A DNA stretch of 64,000 bases from Prochlorococcus marinus XMU1419 (lineage in GTDB: Bacteria; Cyanobacteriota; Cyanobacteriia; PCC-6307; Cyanobiaceae): contig NZ_JAAORO010000003.1 in the NCBI RefSeq assembly GCF_017695955.1, positions 532,341-596,340 of the forward strand, read 5' to 3'. The notes beneath the pieces were generated by a model, which was given only the letters and a program-made list of their open reading frames with translations, was not told where the DNA came from and made no database searches. Position 1 is the first letter of the stretch. The number at the start of each line of letters is the position of its first letter. A program made the position numbers and the translations under genes. Shown here piece by piece: positions 46,405 to 55,576 of this stretch.

Positions 46405-47487
46405 ATGAAAAGCTTAAAAGAAAATTCTCAAAAAGCAAACATAGTTATTATTGGTTCAGGGATTATTGGAAAATTTAACGCCTTAGAATTATCAGAATTA
46501 GGTTTCCAGGTAACGATAATAGATCCAACTGAACTCCAAAATAGTAGCAATGCAGCTTTAGGCGTGCTAATGGGTAATATGTATCAAAAAAGAAGGGGTA
46601 GAAGCTGGGATCTCAGGAAACGAAGCATTGAATTATGGCCACAATGGGTAAAGTTCCTACAAAAATTTAATTATGAATTAAATATCGAAAAACCATTAAT
46701 ACAACTAACTACTAATGAAGAAAAGTTTAAAAAATTAGAGAAATTTGTTTATGAAAATAATGATCCAACGTTACTAATTTTAGAAAGAGACTCAATATTA
46801 ATCAAGAATATAAATAAAGCCTTCCAAACAAAAAATATAAAAGGAATGATCTCCTTCAAAGATGGAAGAATAAATGCTTCATCGTTACTTCAAACATTAG
46901 ATAAATATCTAAAACATAAAAAAGTAAGTTATTTACAAGGAGAAATAATAAAAATAAGAAAATCAAACAATCAATGGATTTCTACAACAAGGAATAATGA
47001 AAATATCAAATCTGACATAGTTATTTTGTGTAATTCACTAAAAGCTATTGATTTAATAGATAGCCGATCTCACAACATCAAATTAAAACCTGTTTTAGGT
47101 CAAGCTATGGAAATTGAGATTAATGATTCAAAAATTGATTTGTTGTCGCTGCCAAAACAATTCAATATAAATGGTAAAAATATAATTCCCAAATCAAAAA
47201 ATAAGCTAATTATTGGATCAACTGACGAATATAGTACTAAGCCAGAAAAAAATACATTCGAAAAACTCACAAACTTTCTCGATAAAAAACCAAGTTGGCT
47301 GGAGAAAGGAAAAATTACTAAAAAGTGGTACGGTATTAGGTCAAGACCAGATGGTGAGCCTTCACCAATAATGAAAAATCTTGAAGATGGGCTAATTATA
47401 TGTACAGGTTTTTATAAAAATGGGATTTTACTAGCTCCCGCGTGTTCTAAATGGGTTGCTGATGAAATTAAAAATTACCTTTACTAA
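46405..47487 (+). CDS. FAD-dependent amine oxidase, glycine oxidase ThiO / DadA-like
   Basis: 360 residues. N-terminal FAD site [20 protein letters not shown] then IIDP; C-terminal [14 protein letters not shown] and [14 protein letters not shown], which in ThiO-type enzymes close the flavin. It may oxidise glycine or a D-amino acid; ThiO would supply the imine used by ThiG. The central domain diverges enough that the substrate is uncertain. It is divergent from purU and overlaps the end of dnaK by four bases. Confidence 0.8.
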   Translation: MKSLKENSQKANIVIIGSGIIGKFNALELSELGFQVTIIDPTELQNSSNAALGVLMGNMYQKRRGRSWDLRKRSIELWPQWVKFLQKFNYELNIEKPLIQLTTNEEKFKKLEKFVYENNDPTLLILERDSILIKNINKAFQTKNIKGMISFKDGRINASSLLQTLDKYLKHKKVSYLQGEIIKIRKSNNQWISTTRNNENIKSDIVILCNSLKAIDLIDSRSHNIKLKPVLGQAMEIEINDSKIDLLSLPKQFNINGKNIIPKSKNKLIIGSTDEYSTKPEKNTFEKLTNFLDKKPSWLEKGKITKKWYGIRSRPDGEPSPIMKNLEDGLIICTGFYKNGILLAPACSKWVADEIKNYLY

Positions 47488-49391
47488 TCTTTTGTTTCAG
47501 TGAAATCAGCATCGATTACATCATCTCCACCTTTTTCATTTGAATCACTCTGATCAGGACCGTCTGCTGCGCCAGGTGTTGGTGGCTGATTGCCTGGTTG
47601 CTGATAAACAGATGAACCAACTGCATAAAGTTCTTGCTGGAGTTCTTCAAGAAGTTTTTTCATTGATTCATAATCTTCTTTTGAAGTTGCTTCTTTTAAA
47701 GCATTACTTTTTTCTTCAACTTTAGACTTTGCTGCAGCATCAATTTTGTCTCCTAACTCACCAAGTTGCTTTTCTGTCTGGTAGACAAGTGTTTCGGCTT
47801 GATTTTTTAAATCAATTTTTTCTCTTTTTTCTTTATCTGCAGATGCATTTGATTCAGCATCTTTTACCATTTTTTCTACTTCATTATCAGATAGAGTAGA
47901 AGCACCAGTGATAGAAATACTTTGCTCTTTACCACTTCCTTTATCTTTAGCAGTAACACTAAGAATTCCATTTGCATCGATATCAAATGTAACTTCAATT
48001 TGCGGAACTCCTCTTGGTGCTGACGGTATTCCATCCAATCTAAAGGTTCCTAGGCTTTTGTTATCAGAAGCCATTTCTCTTTCACCCTGTAAAACGTGTA
48101 TTTCAACATTTGTTTGACCGTCTACAGCAGTTGAATATGTCTCGGATTTCTTTGTAGGTACTGTAGTATTTCGATTTATCATTTTTGTCATTACTCCCCC
48201 TAGAGTCTCTACACCTAGAGAAAGTGGAGTAACGTCAAGCAACAATATATCTTTAACCTCTCCTGCTAAAACTCCTCCCTGAATTGCAGCTCCAACAGCC
48301 ACTACCTCATCAGGATTAACGGTTTGATTTGGATCTTTACCAATTATTTTTTTAACTAAATCTAGAACAGCAGGTATTCTAGATGAGCCTCCGACCATAA
48401 CAACTTCATCAATTTCACTAGTAGAAATTTTTGCATCGCTTATAGCTCTCTCAACTGGGGTCTTACACCTGTCAATTAAAGAAGCTGCTAGTTCTTCAAA
48501 CTTTGCTCTAGTAAGGTTCAAATCTAAATGTTTTGGTCCTTCAGGCGTAGCTGTAATAAAAGGTAAATTTATCTCACTTTGCGTAGCATTTGAGAGCTCT
48601 ATTTTTGCTTTTTCTGCAGCTTCAGTCAATCTTTGCAAAGCTTGCTTATCTTGTCTGAGATCAATTCCCTCATTTGATTTAAAAGTATTAGCTAAGTGAT
48701 CTACAATACATCTATCAAAATCATCACCACCTAAATGTGTATCTCCAGATGTAGATAGAACTTCAGTTACTCCATCACCTGCTTCAATAACTGAGACATC
48801 AAATGTTCCTCCCCCTAAATCAAAAACAAGAATTTTTTCATTTTCTTTATCCAAACCATATGCTAAAGCCGCAGCGGTTGGTTCATTAACAATTCTGAGG
48901 ACTTCTAAACCTGCAATCTTTCCAGCATCTTTAGTAGCCTGTCTTTGTGAATCATTAAAATAAGCTGGAACTGTAATTACGGCTTGTGTAACTTTTTCAC
49001 CAAGGTATTTACCCGCATCATCTGCTAACTTTCTTAAAACTTGAGAACTTACCTCTTCAGGAGAAAACTGCTTATCCAAAACAGGGCATTTTAATTTGAC
49101 ACTAGAACCAGATTTTTCAACAGAATAACTAACTTCTTTAGATTCTTCATTAACTTCATCAACTCTTCTTCCAACAAAACGTTTTGCTGAATAAAAAGTA
49201 TTTTCAGGGTTCATTACAGCCTGTCTTTTGGCTATTTGTCCAACAAGCTGATCTTGATTTTTTGTATATGCAACAACTGATGGAGTAGTTCTGAAACCCT
49301 CAGCATTTGCTATTACAGTAGGTTTACCACCTTCCATTACAGCAACACAACTATTAGTTGTTCCTAAATCAATTCCTACAACCTTACCCAT
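47484..49391 (-). CDS. dnaK: Chaperone DnaK (Hsp70)
   Basis: 635 residues from the ATG at 49391. The frame is open 21 codons further up, but [22 protein letters not shown] is the standard DnaK start. The ATPase domain has [12 protein letters not shown] and [10 protein letters not shown]; the substrate domain has [17 protein letters not shown]; the tail ends [12 protein letters not shown]. Cyanobacteria have several DnaK paralogues; this classical full-length form is like DnaK2, the general heat-shock member, but that is inference. A TGACGTCA palindrome lies at 49433-49440 in the promoter gap shared with aroE. Confidence 0.96.
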   Translation of the reverse strand: MGKVVGIDLGTTNSCVAVMEGGKPTVIANAEGFRTTPSVVAYTKNQDQLVGQIAKRQAVMNPENTFYSAKRFVGRRVDEVNEESKEVSYSVEKSGSSVKLKCPVLDKQFSPEEVSSQVLRKLADDAGKYLGEKVTQAVITVPAYFNDSQRQATKDAGKIAGLEVLRIVNEPTAAALAYGLDKENEKILVFDLGGGTFDVSVIEAGDGVTEVLSTSGDTHLGGDDFDRCIVDHLANTFKSNEGIDLRQDKQALQRLTEAAEKAKIELSNATQSEINLPFITATPEGPKHLDLNLTRAKFEELAASLIDRCKTPVERAISDAKISTSEIDEVVMVGGSSRIPAVLDLVKKIIGKDPNQTVNPDEVVAVGAAIQGGVLAGEVKDILLLDVTPLSLGVETLGGVMTKMINRNTTVPTKKSETYSTAVDGQTNVEIHVLQGEREMASDNKSLGTFRLDGIPSAPRGVPQIEVTFDIDANGILSVTAKDKGSGKEQSISITGASTLSDNEVEKMVKDAESNASADKEKREKIDLKNQAETLVYQTEKQLGELGDKIDAAAKSKVEEKSNALKEATSKEDYESMKKLLEELQQELYAVGSSVYQQPGNQPPTPGAADGPDQSDSNEKGGDDVIDADFTETKD

Positions 49392-49432
49392 GGCTATACT
49401 CTTTATATTTGTTATTCTCCATAATCGGTCAT

Positions 49433-49440
49433 TGACGTCA
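49433..49440. promoter_or_regulatory. TGACGTCA palindrome between divergent dnaK and aroE
   Basis: A perfect 8-bp palindrome in the 115-base gap that holds both promoters, 41 bases before the dnaK ATG. It might be an operator. The CIRCE heat-shock repeat (TTAGCACTC-N9-GAGTGCTAA) is not seen, so HrcA control is not supported here. Confidence 0.2.
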
Positions 49441-49506
49441 TTATTGTTACTCAAAGATGGGGTGTGGTTCCCGAACAGATCATTATTTTAAAGAAAAATT
49501 CTAAAC

Positions 49507-50367
49507 ATGATTTCAAGTAAGACATCTTTTATAGCATTAATCGGCAATCCGGTAAGCCATTCATTGTCACCGATTATGCAAAATGCTGCATTCCAATATT
49601 TAGGCCTAGATTTAATTTATATTGCTATCCCTTGCAAAGATGAAGATCTAGAATTGGTTCTGAATTCTTTGAAAAAAATTAATTGCAAAGGTTTAAATAT
49701 TACAATTCCCCATAAAGAAAAAGTATTTAACCTATGTAGTGAAATTTCGCCTATTGCAAACAAACTGAAAGCCATTAATACCCTGAAATTAAATTCTAAA
49801 AAAGAATGGAGCGCAACTAATACTGATTTAGAAGGATTTATTTATCCATTAAAAAATTTTAACTTAGCAAGGAAAAATTCAATAGTTCTTGGCTCCGGGG
49901 GTGCAGCAAAATCTGTTATTCAAGGTTTAATAAATTTAAATCTTTCAAAAATTTCAGTAATATCACGTAACAAATCATCATTAGATAAATTAATAAAAAA
50001 CTTTGAAAATCAAATTGAACTTCAGAGCTTCTTAAGTAACGATAATCAAGCTCAAAATTTAATTGAGGAAGCAGATTTAGTTGTAAATGCAACACCAGTA
50101 GGAATGAAAACAGCCAAAAATGAAATGAATTTATTGCCTTATGGAGATTATTTTTGGAGATCTCTTAACTCAAAAACAATTGTTTATGATTTAATCTATA
50201 ATCCTTCTCCGACTCATCTATTAAAATTTAGTGCCAATAAAGGATGCATGACTATCGATGGTTTGCAAATGCTTGTTGCTCAGGGATTAAAATCATTATC
50301 ATTTTGGACAAATGGCTTAGAAGTACCTTTTCATATTATGAATGATGCACTCAAAAATCATCTTTAA
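49507..50367 (+). CDS. aroE: Shikimate dehydrogenase
   Basis: 286 residues. NADPH-dependent reduction of 3-dehydroshikimate. IGNPVSHSLSPIMQNAAF binds the substrate; the catalytic lysine is in GLNITIPHKEKV; the NADP site is VLGSGGAAKSV; VNATPVGM and DGLQMLVAQGLKS follow. Length is normal. Confidence 0.96.
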   Translation: MISSKTSFIALIGNPVSHSLSPIMQNAAFQYLGLDLIYIAIPCKDEDLELVLNSLKKINCKGLNITIPHKEKVFNLCSEISPIANKLKAINTLKLNSKKEWSATNTDLEGFIYPLKNFNLARKNSIVLGSGGAAKSVIQGLINLNLSKISVISRNKSSLDKLIKNFENQIELQSFLSNDNQAQNLIEEADLVVNATPVGMKTAKNEMNLLPYGDYFWRSLNSKTIVYDLIYNPSPTHLLKFSANKGCMTIDGLQMLVAQGLKSLSFWTNGLEVPFHIMNDALKNHL

Positions 50368-50393
50368 AATAATGCTAATTTTTAAGGAAATGC

Positions 50394-50405
50394 ACATCAT
50401 GATGT
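50394..50405. promoter_or_regulatory. 12-bp palindrome upstream of rpsF
   Basis: ACATCATGATGT is a perfect palindrome, 15 bases before the rpsF leader stems and 64 bases before the rpsF ATG. It could be an operator near the promoter. No regulator is known from the sequence. Confidence 0.25.
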
Positions 50406-50420
50406 ATCGTTATAGTTGAA

Positions 50421-50464
50421 CAGACGCTCATGTCATCAATTATATGAGCCAAAGACCTTGTCTG
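50421..50464 (+). promoter_or_regulatory. Two-stem leader RNA in front of rpsF, possible S6 autoregulatory element
   Basis: CAGAC (50421-50425) pairs with GTCTG (50460-50464). Directly stacked on it, GCTCATGT (50426-50433) pairs with ATATGAGC (50442-50449, one G-T wobble) around an eight-base loop. The 5' sides are continuous, and a 10-base bulge (CAAAGACCTT) lies on the 3' side. The structure ends five bases before the rpsF ATG and would cover the ribosome site. Bacterial rpsF leaders often carry an S6:S18-binding hairpin with a bulge containing CCG; the overall shape recalls it, but I do not see CCG in the bulge. Confidence 0.5.
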
Positions 50465-50469
50465 AAACT

Positions 50470-50931
50470 ATGAACGATCTACAATCTTATTACGAAACCA
50501 TGTATATCCTCCGCCCAGATATTGCGGAAGATGAAGTAACTAACCACATTGATAAATACAATAAGCTTTTAGAAGAATTTGGCGGTACCATCCTCGATAG
50601 TCAAATGAGGGGTAAGAGAAGATTAGCCTATCAAATTGCAAAACATAGAGAAGGTATTTACGTCCAACTAAGTCATCAAGGAGATGGACAACATATTTTC
50701 AAAATCGAAAAAGCAATGAGACTTAGTGAAGATGTTATTAGATACATGACCGTAAAACAAGAAGGGCCTTTGCCAACTCCAAGACCCTCTACGAAGAGTT
50801 CAAGTAAAACAGATGGTAAAGAAAATCCAGAAACTAAAGTTGAATCTAAGGAAGAAAAACCAATAGTAAGCGCAGATACTTTAACTTCGGCAAAAGATGA
50901 TACTGAAACTAAAGAAAAAGCAGAATCTTAA
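50470..50931 (+). CDS. rpsF: 30S ribosomal protein S6
   Basis: 153 residues from the ATG at 50470 ([18 protein letters not shown]), the family start; the frame is open upstream from a TTG at 50416, but that part is the leader RNA. The ferredoxin-like S6 domain is residues 1-100 ([21 protein letters not shown]). A low-complexity acidic/Ser/Lys tail follows (about 50 residues), as in other marine cyanobacterial S6. rpsR is not next to it. It ends three bases from the convergent argG. Confidence 0.93.
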   Translation: MNDLQSYYETMYILRPDIAEDEVTNHIDKYNKLLEEFGGTILDSQMRGKRRLAYQIAKHREGIYVQLSHQGDGQHIFKIEKAMRLSEDVIRYMTVKQEGPLPTPRPSTKSSSKTDGKENPETKVESKEEKPIVSADTLTSAKDDTETKEKAES

Positions 50932-50934
50932 ATG

Positions 50935-52149
50935 TTAATCTTTTATTTTTGAATTTAATTCAGCCCATATTTTATTAGACATACCCCACATATAAATAAA
51001 ACCCTCCGCTAAAGAATGATTAAAAACATCCTCTTTGCTATAAGTTGCCAAATCTTCTCTGTAAAGTGAATTATTTTCCGACATTCTCCCAATAACTATT
51101 GCGTTCCCCTTATGAAGTCTAATCTTTACTCTTCCATTAACTGAAGTTTGAGTCGACGAAATAAATGAATCTAAACTATCTTTAAGAGGTCCAAACCAAA
51201 AACCTTGATAAACAAGTTGACCCCATTTTTTTTCAACTATTCCTTTAAAGTCAATAACGTCTGGGTTTAATGTAATGCTTTCTAATTCTTTATGAGCTTT
51301 GATTAAAAGCGAGAGGCCTGGTGTTTCGTAAATCTCTCTACTTTTAATTCCTACTACTCGATCTTCAATCATATCAATTCTTCCAAAACCATGCTCACCT
51401 GCGAGAAGATTAGCTTTTTTAATAATCTCTACGGGGGTTAAAGATTCATCATTAAATCCAACAGGGACGCCATTTTTAAAAATAATTTCTATTTCTTGAG
51501 GAGAATCAGGTGAGTTCTCAATAGATGATGTCATTGCAAAAATATCTTCAGGTGCTTCTTTCATTGGGTCTTCTAATATGCCTGCTTCAATACTCCTACC
51601 AAGTAAATTAACATCTATTGAATATGGTGATTTTTTTGATACAGGTGCAGGAATACCAAATTTTTCTCCGTACACTATTGCCTCTTCCCTACTCATATTC
51701 CATTCCCTTGCAGGAGTAATTATTTTTAAATCAGGACCTAAAGCATTTATAGCTAAATCAAATCGAACTTGATCATTCCCTTTACCAGTGCATCCATGAG
51801 CTACTGCATCAGCATTAAACTCTCGAGCAATATTTACAAGATTTTCTGCAATTAAAGGCCTAGCAAGAGCTGTAGATAAAGGATATTTATCTAAATATAA
51901 TGCGTTTGCTCTAATGGCTGGAAAAGCGTATCTCTCAACAAAACTATTAACTAAATTGCCAACAATTGATTGAGATGCGCCAGAATTCAAAGCTTTTTGC
52001 CTAATAAGCTCTAAATCCTCGCCTTGACCAAGATCTGCGACAAAAGTAACCACTTCTGAAATTCCATATTCATTCTTTAAATAGGGAATGCAAACGCTCG
52101 TATCTACGCCACCAGAATAAGCTAGTACAACTTTTTTTGCCTGCTGCAT
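50935..52149 (-). CDS. argG: Argininosuccinate synthase
   Basis: 404 residues. It couples citrulline and aspartate with ATP in arginine synthesis. The PP-loop is [18 protein letters not shown] at residues 7-24; [15 protein letters not shown] and the [15 protein letters not shown] segment are signatures. Length is normal. Confidence 0.97.
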   Translation of the reverse strand: MQQAKKVVLAYSGGVDTSVCIPYLKNEYGISEVVTFVADLGQGEDLELIRQKALNSGASQSIVGNLVNSFVERYAFPAIRANALYLDKYPLSTALARPLIAENLVNIAREFNADAVAHGCTGKGNDQVRFDLAINALGPDLKIITPAREWNMSREEAIVYGEKFGIPAPVSKKSPYSIDVNLLGRSIEAGILEDPMKEAPEDIFAMTSSIENSPDSPQEIEIIFKNGVPVGFNDESLTPVEIIKKANLLAGEHGFGRIDMIEDRVVGIKSREIYETPGLSLLIKAHKELESITLNPDVIDFKGIVEKKWGQLVYQGFWFGPLKDSLDSFISSTQTSVNGRVKIRLHKGNAIVIGRMSENNSLYREDLATYSKEDVFNHSLAEGFIYMWGMSNKIWAELNSKIKD

Positions 52150-52186
52150 CTAAATTTGCTCCATAAATTAAAATTTTTTGACGTAA

Positions 52187-52381
52187 TTAAGAATTTGAAA
52201 ACTTATTAAAGACTAATACTATTGTAACTAAAAGAGCTGGACCAAAAACTAGTAATAAGAGAAGAAAGTTATTAATTATTAAAACATTGGGATTCAAATA
52301 TCCAAAAAGCTTTAATAATCCAGACATCAATAATGAAATTAGCCAGATAAAAAAGTATTTTAAATTTCCTTTATCAAACAA
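52187..52381 (-). CDS. Small two-helix membrane protein (hypothetical)
   Basis: 64 residues, not recognised. Hydrophobic stretches at about residues 9-27 (YFFIWLISLLMSGLLKLFGY) and 37-58 (NNFLLLLLVFGPALLVTIVLV) predict two membrane helices with an NPN turn between. It lies 37 bases upstream of argG on the same strand and is divergent from the DUF3134 gene. Many small membrane proteins of this kind exist in the group, but a chance frame is possible. Confidence 0.5.
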   Translation of the reverse strand: MFDKGNLKYFFIWLISLLMSGLLKLFGYLNPNVLIINNFLLLLLVFGPALLVTIVLVFNKFSNS

Positions 52382-52434
52382 AGTTTTTAGTGTGCATTAT
52401 TATGTATTATCTTATATATAGAACATTACCTATA

Positions 52435-52716
52435 ATGGATTCAAACAAACTAAAACTTAGATTAGACGATATTTCCGAAGTCAATCCCGCTTTAACTTGC
52501 TACCACAGAGATGATCCAGCTCCTGTATTGCCATTAAGAGAGGAGCCTGATCTACTATCTTGGCTTGAAAATACAGGTAGACTCGTTGCCGAAAAAGATG
52601 GAGATTCCCAAGAGATTAGTACAATAGAGGAAGAAGAACTTTCAGCGCTAATGGGGGAAAAGGAAGATTATAAAACTGAAGAAGATCCTTCATTAGAAGA
52701 TGATTGGGAAGATTAA
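52435..52716 (+). CDS. DUF3134 family protein
   Basis: 93 residues from the ATG at 52435; upstream in-frame residues back to 52390 are not part of the family. The region NPALTCYHRDDPAPVLPLRE followed by LLSWLENTGRLVAEKD is characteristic of the cyanobacterial DUF3134 family. The C-terminus is very acidic (ending EDDWED). Function is unknown. The last 17 bases overlap the start of mraY in another frame. Confidence 0.8.
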   Translation: MDSNKLKLRLDDISEVNPALTCYHRDDPAPVLPLREEPDLLSWLENTGRLVAEKDGDSQEISTIEEEELSALMGEKEDYKTEEDPSLEDDWED

Positions 52717-53776
52717 AAAGTTTAACTTTGAATCTTTATTTATATTAAATACTTTTGCTTTAATAGTTACCTCCTATTTTTTTAATAATTTTATTTTTAC
52801 AGGAGTTTTCATACTATTCTTCTTTATTTCTATTTTTACAACGAAAAATGGTCTAAAGATTATCAAAAAATTTAATTTACTTCAAAGTATTAGGTATGAA
52901 GGCCCAGCTAATCACTTTAAAAAAAGTGATACTCCAACAATGGGGGGGATTTTTATGATAATCCCTTTTTTAATTTTGCTTTTAATAATAACTATCAATG
53001 TAGGTTCTCTAAAATTAATTCTTTTATTTCTTACTATTTTTGGTTTCTTTATTACAGGATTTTTAGATGATTATTTAAGCATTAAGAAAAAAGAGAACAC
53101 AGGTTTAAAAACAAAAGAGAAATTAATCTTACAAACTGTCATCTCAATAATTTTTATATTTTTCGCCTACGAAAAAAATTTAATCAGTCCATTAATAACA
53201 ATTTCTGACTCCTGGGTAATAAATATGAATATTTTCATAATACCAGTTTCTTTTTTAGTACTTGTCGGCATAAGTAATTCAGTAAATTTGACTGATGGAC
53301 TAGATGGATTAGCAGCTGGATGCAGTGGGATTGTCTTTTATGGATTAGGAACAGAAATATTACTGAAAGAACAGCAAGAACTTTTTGTTTTTAGCATTTT
53401 ATGTTTTTCAATGTCAGGCATATGCTTAGGTTTTCTCAAGTACAATAGTTATCCTGCAAAAATATTTATGGGTGACACAGGATCTCTAAGTATAGGAGCA
53501 ATTCTGGGTTCTATAGCTTTATTAACTAATAGCATTTTTACCTTATCTATTTTCTCAGGAATATTTATTATTGAATCGTTATCAGTAATGATTCAAGTAG
53601 GGTTTTTTAAAATTACAAAAAAATTATTTCATAGAGGAAAACGCATATTTTTAATGGCTCCACTACACCACCACTTTGAACTTAAAGGAGTGAAGGAACA
53701 AAAAATAGTTGAAAATTTTTGGAAAATCAACATTTTACTTGTAATTTTAGGTATAGTTTTAAAAATTAATCTTTAA
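52700..53776 (+). CDS. mraY: Phospho-N-acetylmuramoyl-pentapeptide transferase MraY
   Basis: 358 residues, about ten membrane helices. It makes lipid I from UDP-MurNAc-pentapeptide and undecaprenyl phosphate. KKSDTPTMGGIFMI, FLDDYLSIKKKEN, VNLTDGLDGLA, FMGDTGSLS and APLHHHFELKG are the conserved cytosolic loops with the catalytic aspartates and histidines. The ATG overlaps the DUF3134 gene by 17 bases. It is away from a mur/dcw cluster, as is common in cyanobacteria. Confidence 0.96.
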   Translation: MIGKIKKFNFESLFILNTFALIVTSYFFNNFIFTGVFILFFFISIFTTKNGLKIIKKFNLLQSIRYEGPANHFKKSDTPTMGGIFMIIPFLILLLIITINVGSLKLILLFLTIFGFFITGFLDDYLSIKKKENTGLKTKEKLILQTVISIIFIFFAYEKNLISPLITISDSWVINMNIFIIPVSFLVLVGISNSVNLTDGLDGLAAGCSGIVFYGLGTEILLKEQQELFVFSILCFSMSGICLGFLKYNSYPAKIFMGDTGSLSIGAILGSIALLTNSIFTLSIFSGIFIIESLSVMIQVGFFKITKKLFHRGKRIFLMAPLHHHFELKGVKEQKIVENFWKINILLVILGIVLKINL

Positions 53777-53786
53777 AAAATTTGTT

Positions 53787-54032
53787 ATGAATTTTTTTAC
53801 ATGGAAAGATAATGGGTTAACAAGTGACTGCTCAAGTCTTGATGCAATGGCATCAAGATTTGAAGAAACTGCTAACTTAATGAAAAAACTATCTAAAAAG
53901 GGCTTTAAACTAAAGAAAACTCAAAATAATCAACTAATTCTTCACCCTGATCCAAAGGTTTTTGATCAATGGGGTTTTATAAGTGAAGAAGTCCCTTTTA
54001 AACAACTTTGTTTAATGTCAGATGAAGAATAA
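53787..54032 (+). CDS. Small conserved-looking hypothetical protein
   Basis: 81 residues, family not recognised. LDAMASRFEETANLMKKLSKKGF suggests a helix, followed by KLKKTQNNQLILHPDPKVFDQWGFISEE, a compact beta-like part. No membrane segment. It starts ten bases after mraY. Its last 67 bases overlap the 3' end of the convergent sucrose-phosphate synthase gene, a long overlap for this genome. Confidence 0.7.
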   Translation: MNFFTWKDNGLTSDCSSLDAMASRFEETANLMKKLSKKGFKLKKTQNNQLILHPDPKVFDQWGFISEEVPFKQLCLMSDEE

Positions 54033-55375
54033 CTAGTTGAACTTGAAAATTCTTGAGTAAGCACTGATAAATAATTACGTACATGAGTGTTCCAACTAAA
54101 GTGCCTGTTAACACCCTCAATTCCATTTCTGCTCCATATTTTCCACTGATTATTATTTGATATCCCTTTTTCAAGAATAACTTTCAGCTCATCAATATCA
54201 GTAACATCAACTAGAAGTCCATTTTCACATTTTGAACGAATTTCTTTAGGTCCTCCATCATTTGTTGATATTATTGGTAATCCACATGAAGAAGCTTCAA
54301 GAAGAGTTAAACCAAAAGGCTCTGTTAAAGCTGGATTTACAAATACGCCACCTCTGCTAGCAGCCCACCTATATAAAGCAGGAATCTGACTTGGAAAATG
54401 TTTTTTTGGATAAGCTACCTTTCCATACAAATTATATTTATCAATTGTTTCAAAAATATTATTAAAAACATCTTTTTGTTGAGGGTCAAGTTTTGAAGTA
54501 CTATCTCTACAACCCAAAATCAAAATTAAATTAGTTTTTCTTTGTAATTTTTCAGATCTTCCATATGCTTCAATCAAAGATGGAATATTTTTTCTTCGTA
54601 CAGCTCTAGAAATAGACAAAAATGGAGGTTTAGAAGAATCCTTGAGAAAAGGTTTCATCATGTTATCAATTTCGGCTGTCTCGCTTGTGGAGTGAATATG
54701 GTGAAATTTATTATGATCGACACCAGGCGGAATAACTTTAGCTTTATGAGGTGAAAAAGAAGAATATTGGGAATATTGATACACTGACTCTTGTTTAGTG
54801 CTTGTAACGACAATATCTGCAGATTTCAATGCTTTTTCTTCTGCCTCAATTCTTTTACTCATAGAATAAAGTTTTTCTATTTGATTATTTTTTAAACCAG
54901 TATCAAGTAATTTCCTTTTTTTCTCTCTTCCTAGAGAATGACCAGTAAATATAAGAGGAACCTTGAGGGATTTACTTAGTTTAACTCCTACATAACCAGC
55001 ATCTGCATAATGTGCATGAATAAAATTAGGCTTTTTGTTGTTTTTATAGTAAGAAATCAGTTTTTCAGTTAAATGATCTAAATAAGGCCAAAGCAATTCC
55101 TTTCTTAAATATTTATTAGGTCCAAATTTGAATCTTAAAATTCTAACTCCAGGTTCTACAAATTCTTCTTCTTGAGAATATTCATCTTCTACTTTAGGGT
55201 CTTTTATTAAACGAGTAACTAAATCAACTTGATCAACTTCTGAAGTATTAGCCAGACTTTTAATTAACTCAAAAACGTATTGTGTTTGCCCTCCTGTATC
55301 TGCATCTCTGCCTAACTCAAGATTTTTAGAACGTATAAGACCATGTAAATGTAAATGTAAAAATTTTAACCTCAT
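53966..55375 (-). CDS. Sucrose-phosphate synthase
   Basis: 469 residues, the GT4 glucosyltransferase core. It makes sucrose 6-phosphate from a nucleotide-glucose and fructose 6-phosphate; sucrose is a minor osmolyte in Prochlorococcus. LHLHGLIRSKNLELGRDADTGGQTQYV is the SPS start, HAHYADAGYVGVKLS and GVDHNKFH follow, then FLSISRAVRRKNI and E-x7-E in ALTEPFGLTLLEASSCG. There is no C-terminal phosphatase domain, unlike some longer forms. SD GGAGG lies nine bases before the ATG. Confidence 0.93.
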   Translation of the reverse strand: MRLKFLHLHLHGLIRSKNLELGRDADTGGQTQYVFELIKSLANTSEVDQVDLVTRLIKDPKVEDEYSQEEEFVEPGVRILRFKFGPNKYLRKELLWPYLDHLTEKLISYYKNNKKPNFIHAHYADAGYVGVKLSKSLKVPLIFTGHSLGREKKRKLLDTGLKNNQIEKLYSMSKRIEAEEKALKSADIVVTSTKQESVYQYSQYSSFSPHKAKVIPPGVDHNKFHHIHSTSETAEIDNMMKPFLKDSSKPPFLSISRAVRRKNIPSLIEAYGRSEKLQRKTNLILILGCRDSTSKLDPQQKDVFNNIFETIDKYNLYGKVAYPKKHFPSQIPALYRWAASRGGVFVNPALTEPFGLTLLEASSCGLPIISTNDGGPKEIRSKCENGLLVDVTDIDELKVILEKGISNNNQWKIWSRNGIEGVNRHFSWNTHVRNYLSVLTQEFSSSTSYSSSDIKQSCLKGTSSLIKPH

Positions 55376-55384
55376 TCAGCAAAT

Positions 55385-55389
55385 CCTCC
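55385..55389 (-). promoter_or_regulatory. Shine-Dalgarno of the sucrose-phosphate synthase gene
   Basis: On the minus strand GGAGG precedes the ATG at 55375 by nine bases, one of the clear sites in this window. It lies four bases downstream of one arm (55393-55400, plus-strand AAACGGCC) of an 8-bp inverted repeat. Confidence 0.5.
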
Positions 55390-55392
55390 GAC

Positions 55393-55516
55393 AAACGGCC
55401 TTTAATACAAATAAGCTGAATTTTCAAAGGAAATATTAAGAAAGCATTATGATTTGAAACTTTTTTTATATAAAAGTTTTCAAAAAAGCAGTTATAGAGG
55501 AGTTTTATGGCCGTTT
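55393..55516. repeat. Long-range 8-bp inverted repeat in the uvrA / sucrose-phosphate synthase spacer
   Basis: AAACGGCC at 55393-55400 and GGCCGTTT at 55509-55516 are perfect reverse complements, GC-rich for this sequence, 108 bases apart. A hairpin with one bulge (55456-55481) lies between them. In the minus-strand transcript the first-made arm could pair next to the synthase ribosome site. The spacer holds no other convincing gene. Confidence 0.35.
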
Positions 55517-55576
55517 AAAAAAGAATTTGGTTTTGCAGAAAAAATTAAAATAAAAAGAAATACAACAAGGATTTAC

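Noticed and set aside
49392..49454. Extended N-terminus of DnaK (21 more codons)
   Set aside because: The added residues match no Hsp70 and lie in the promoter gap shared with aro[15 protein letters not shown] is the standard start.
49392..49506. CIRCE heat-shock operator before dnaK
   Set aside because: I looked for the TTAGCACTC/GAGTGCTAA pair in the gap and did not see it.
50416..50469. Extended start of S6 from a TTG
   Set aside because: The S6 family begins at [14 protein letters not shown], and the upstream stretch forms two RNA stems.
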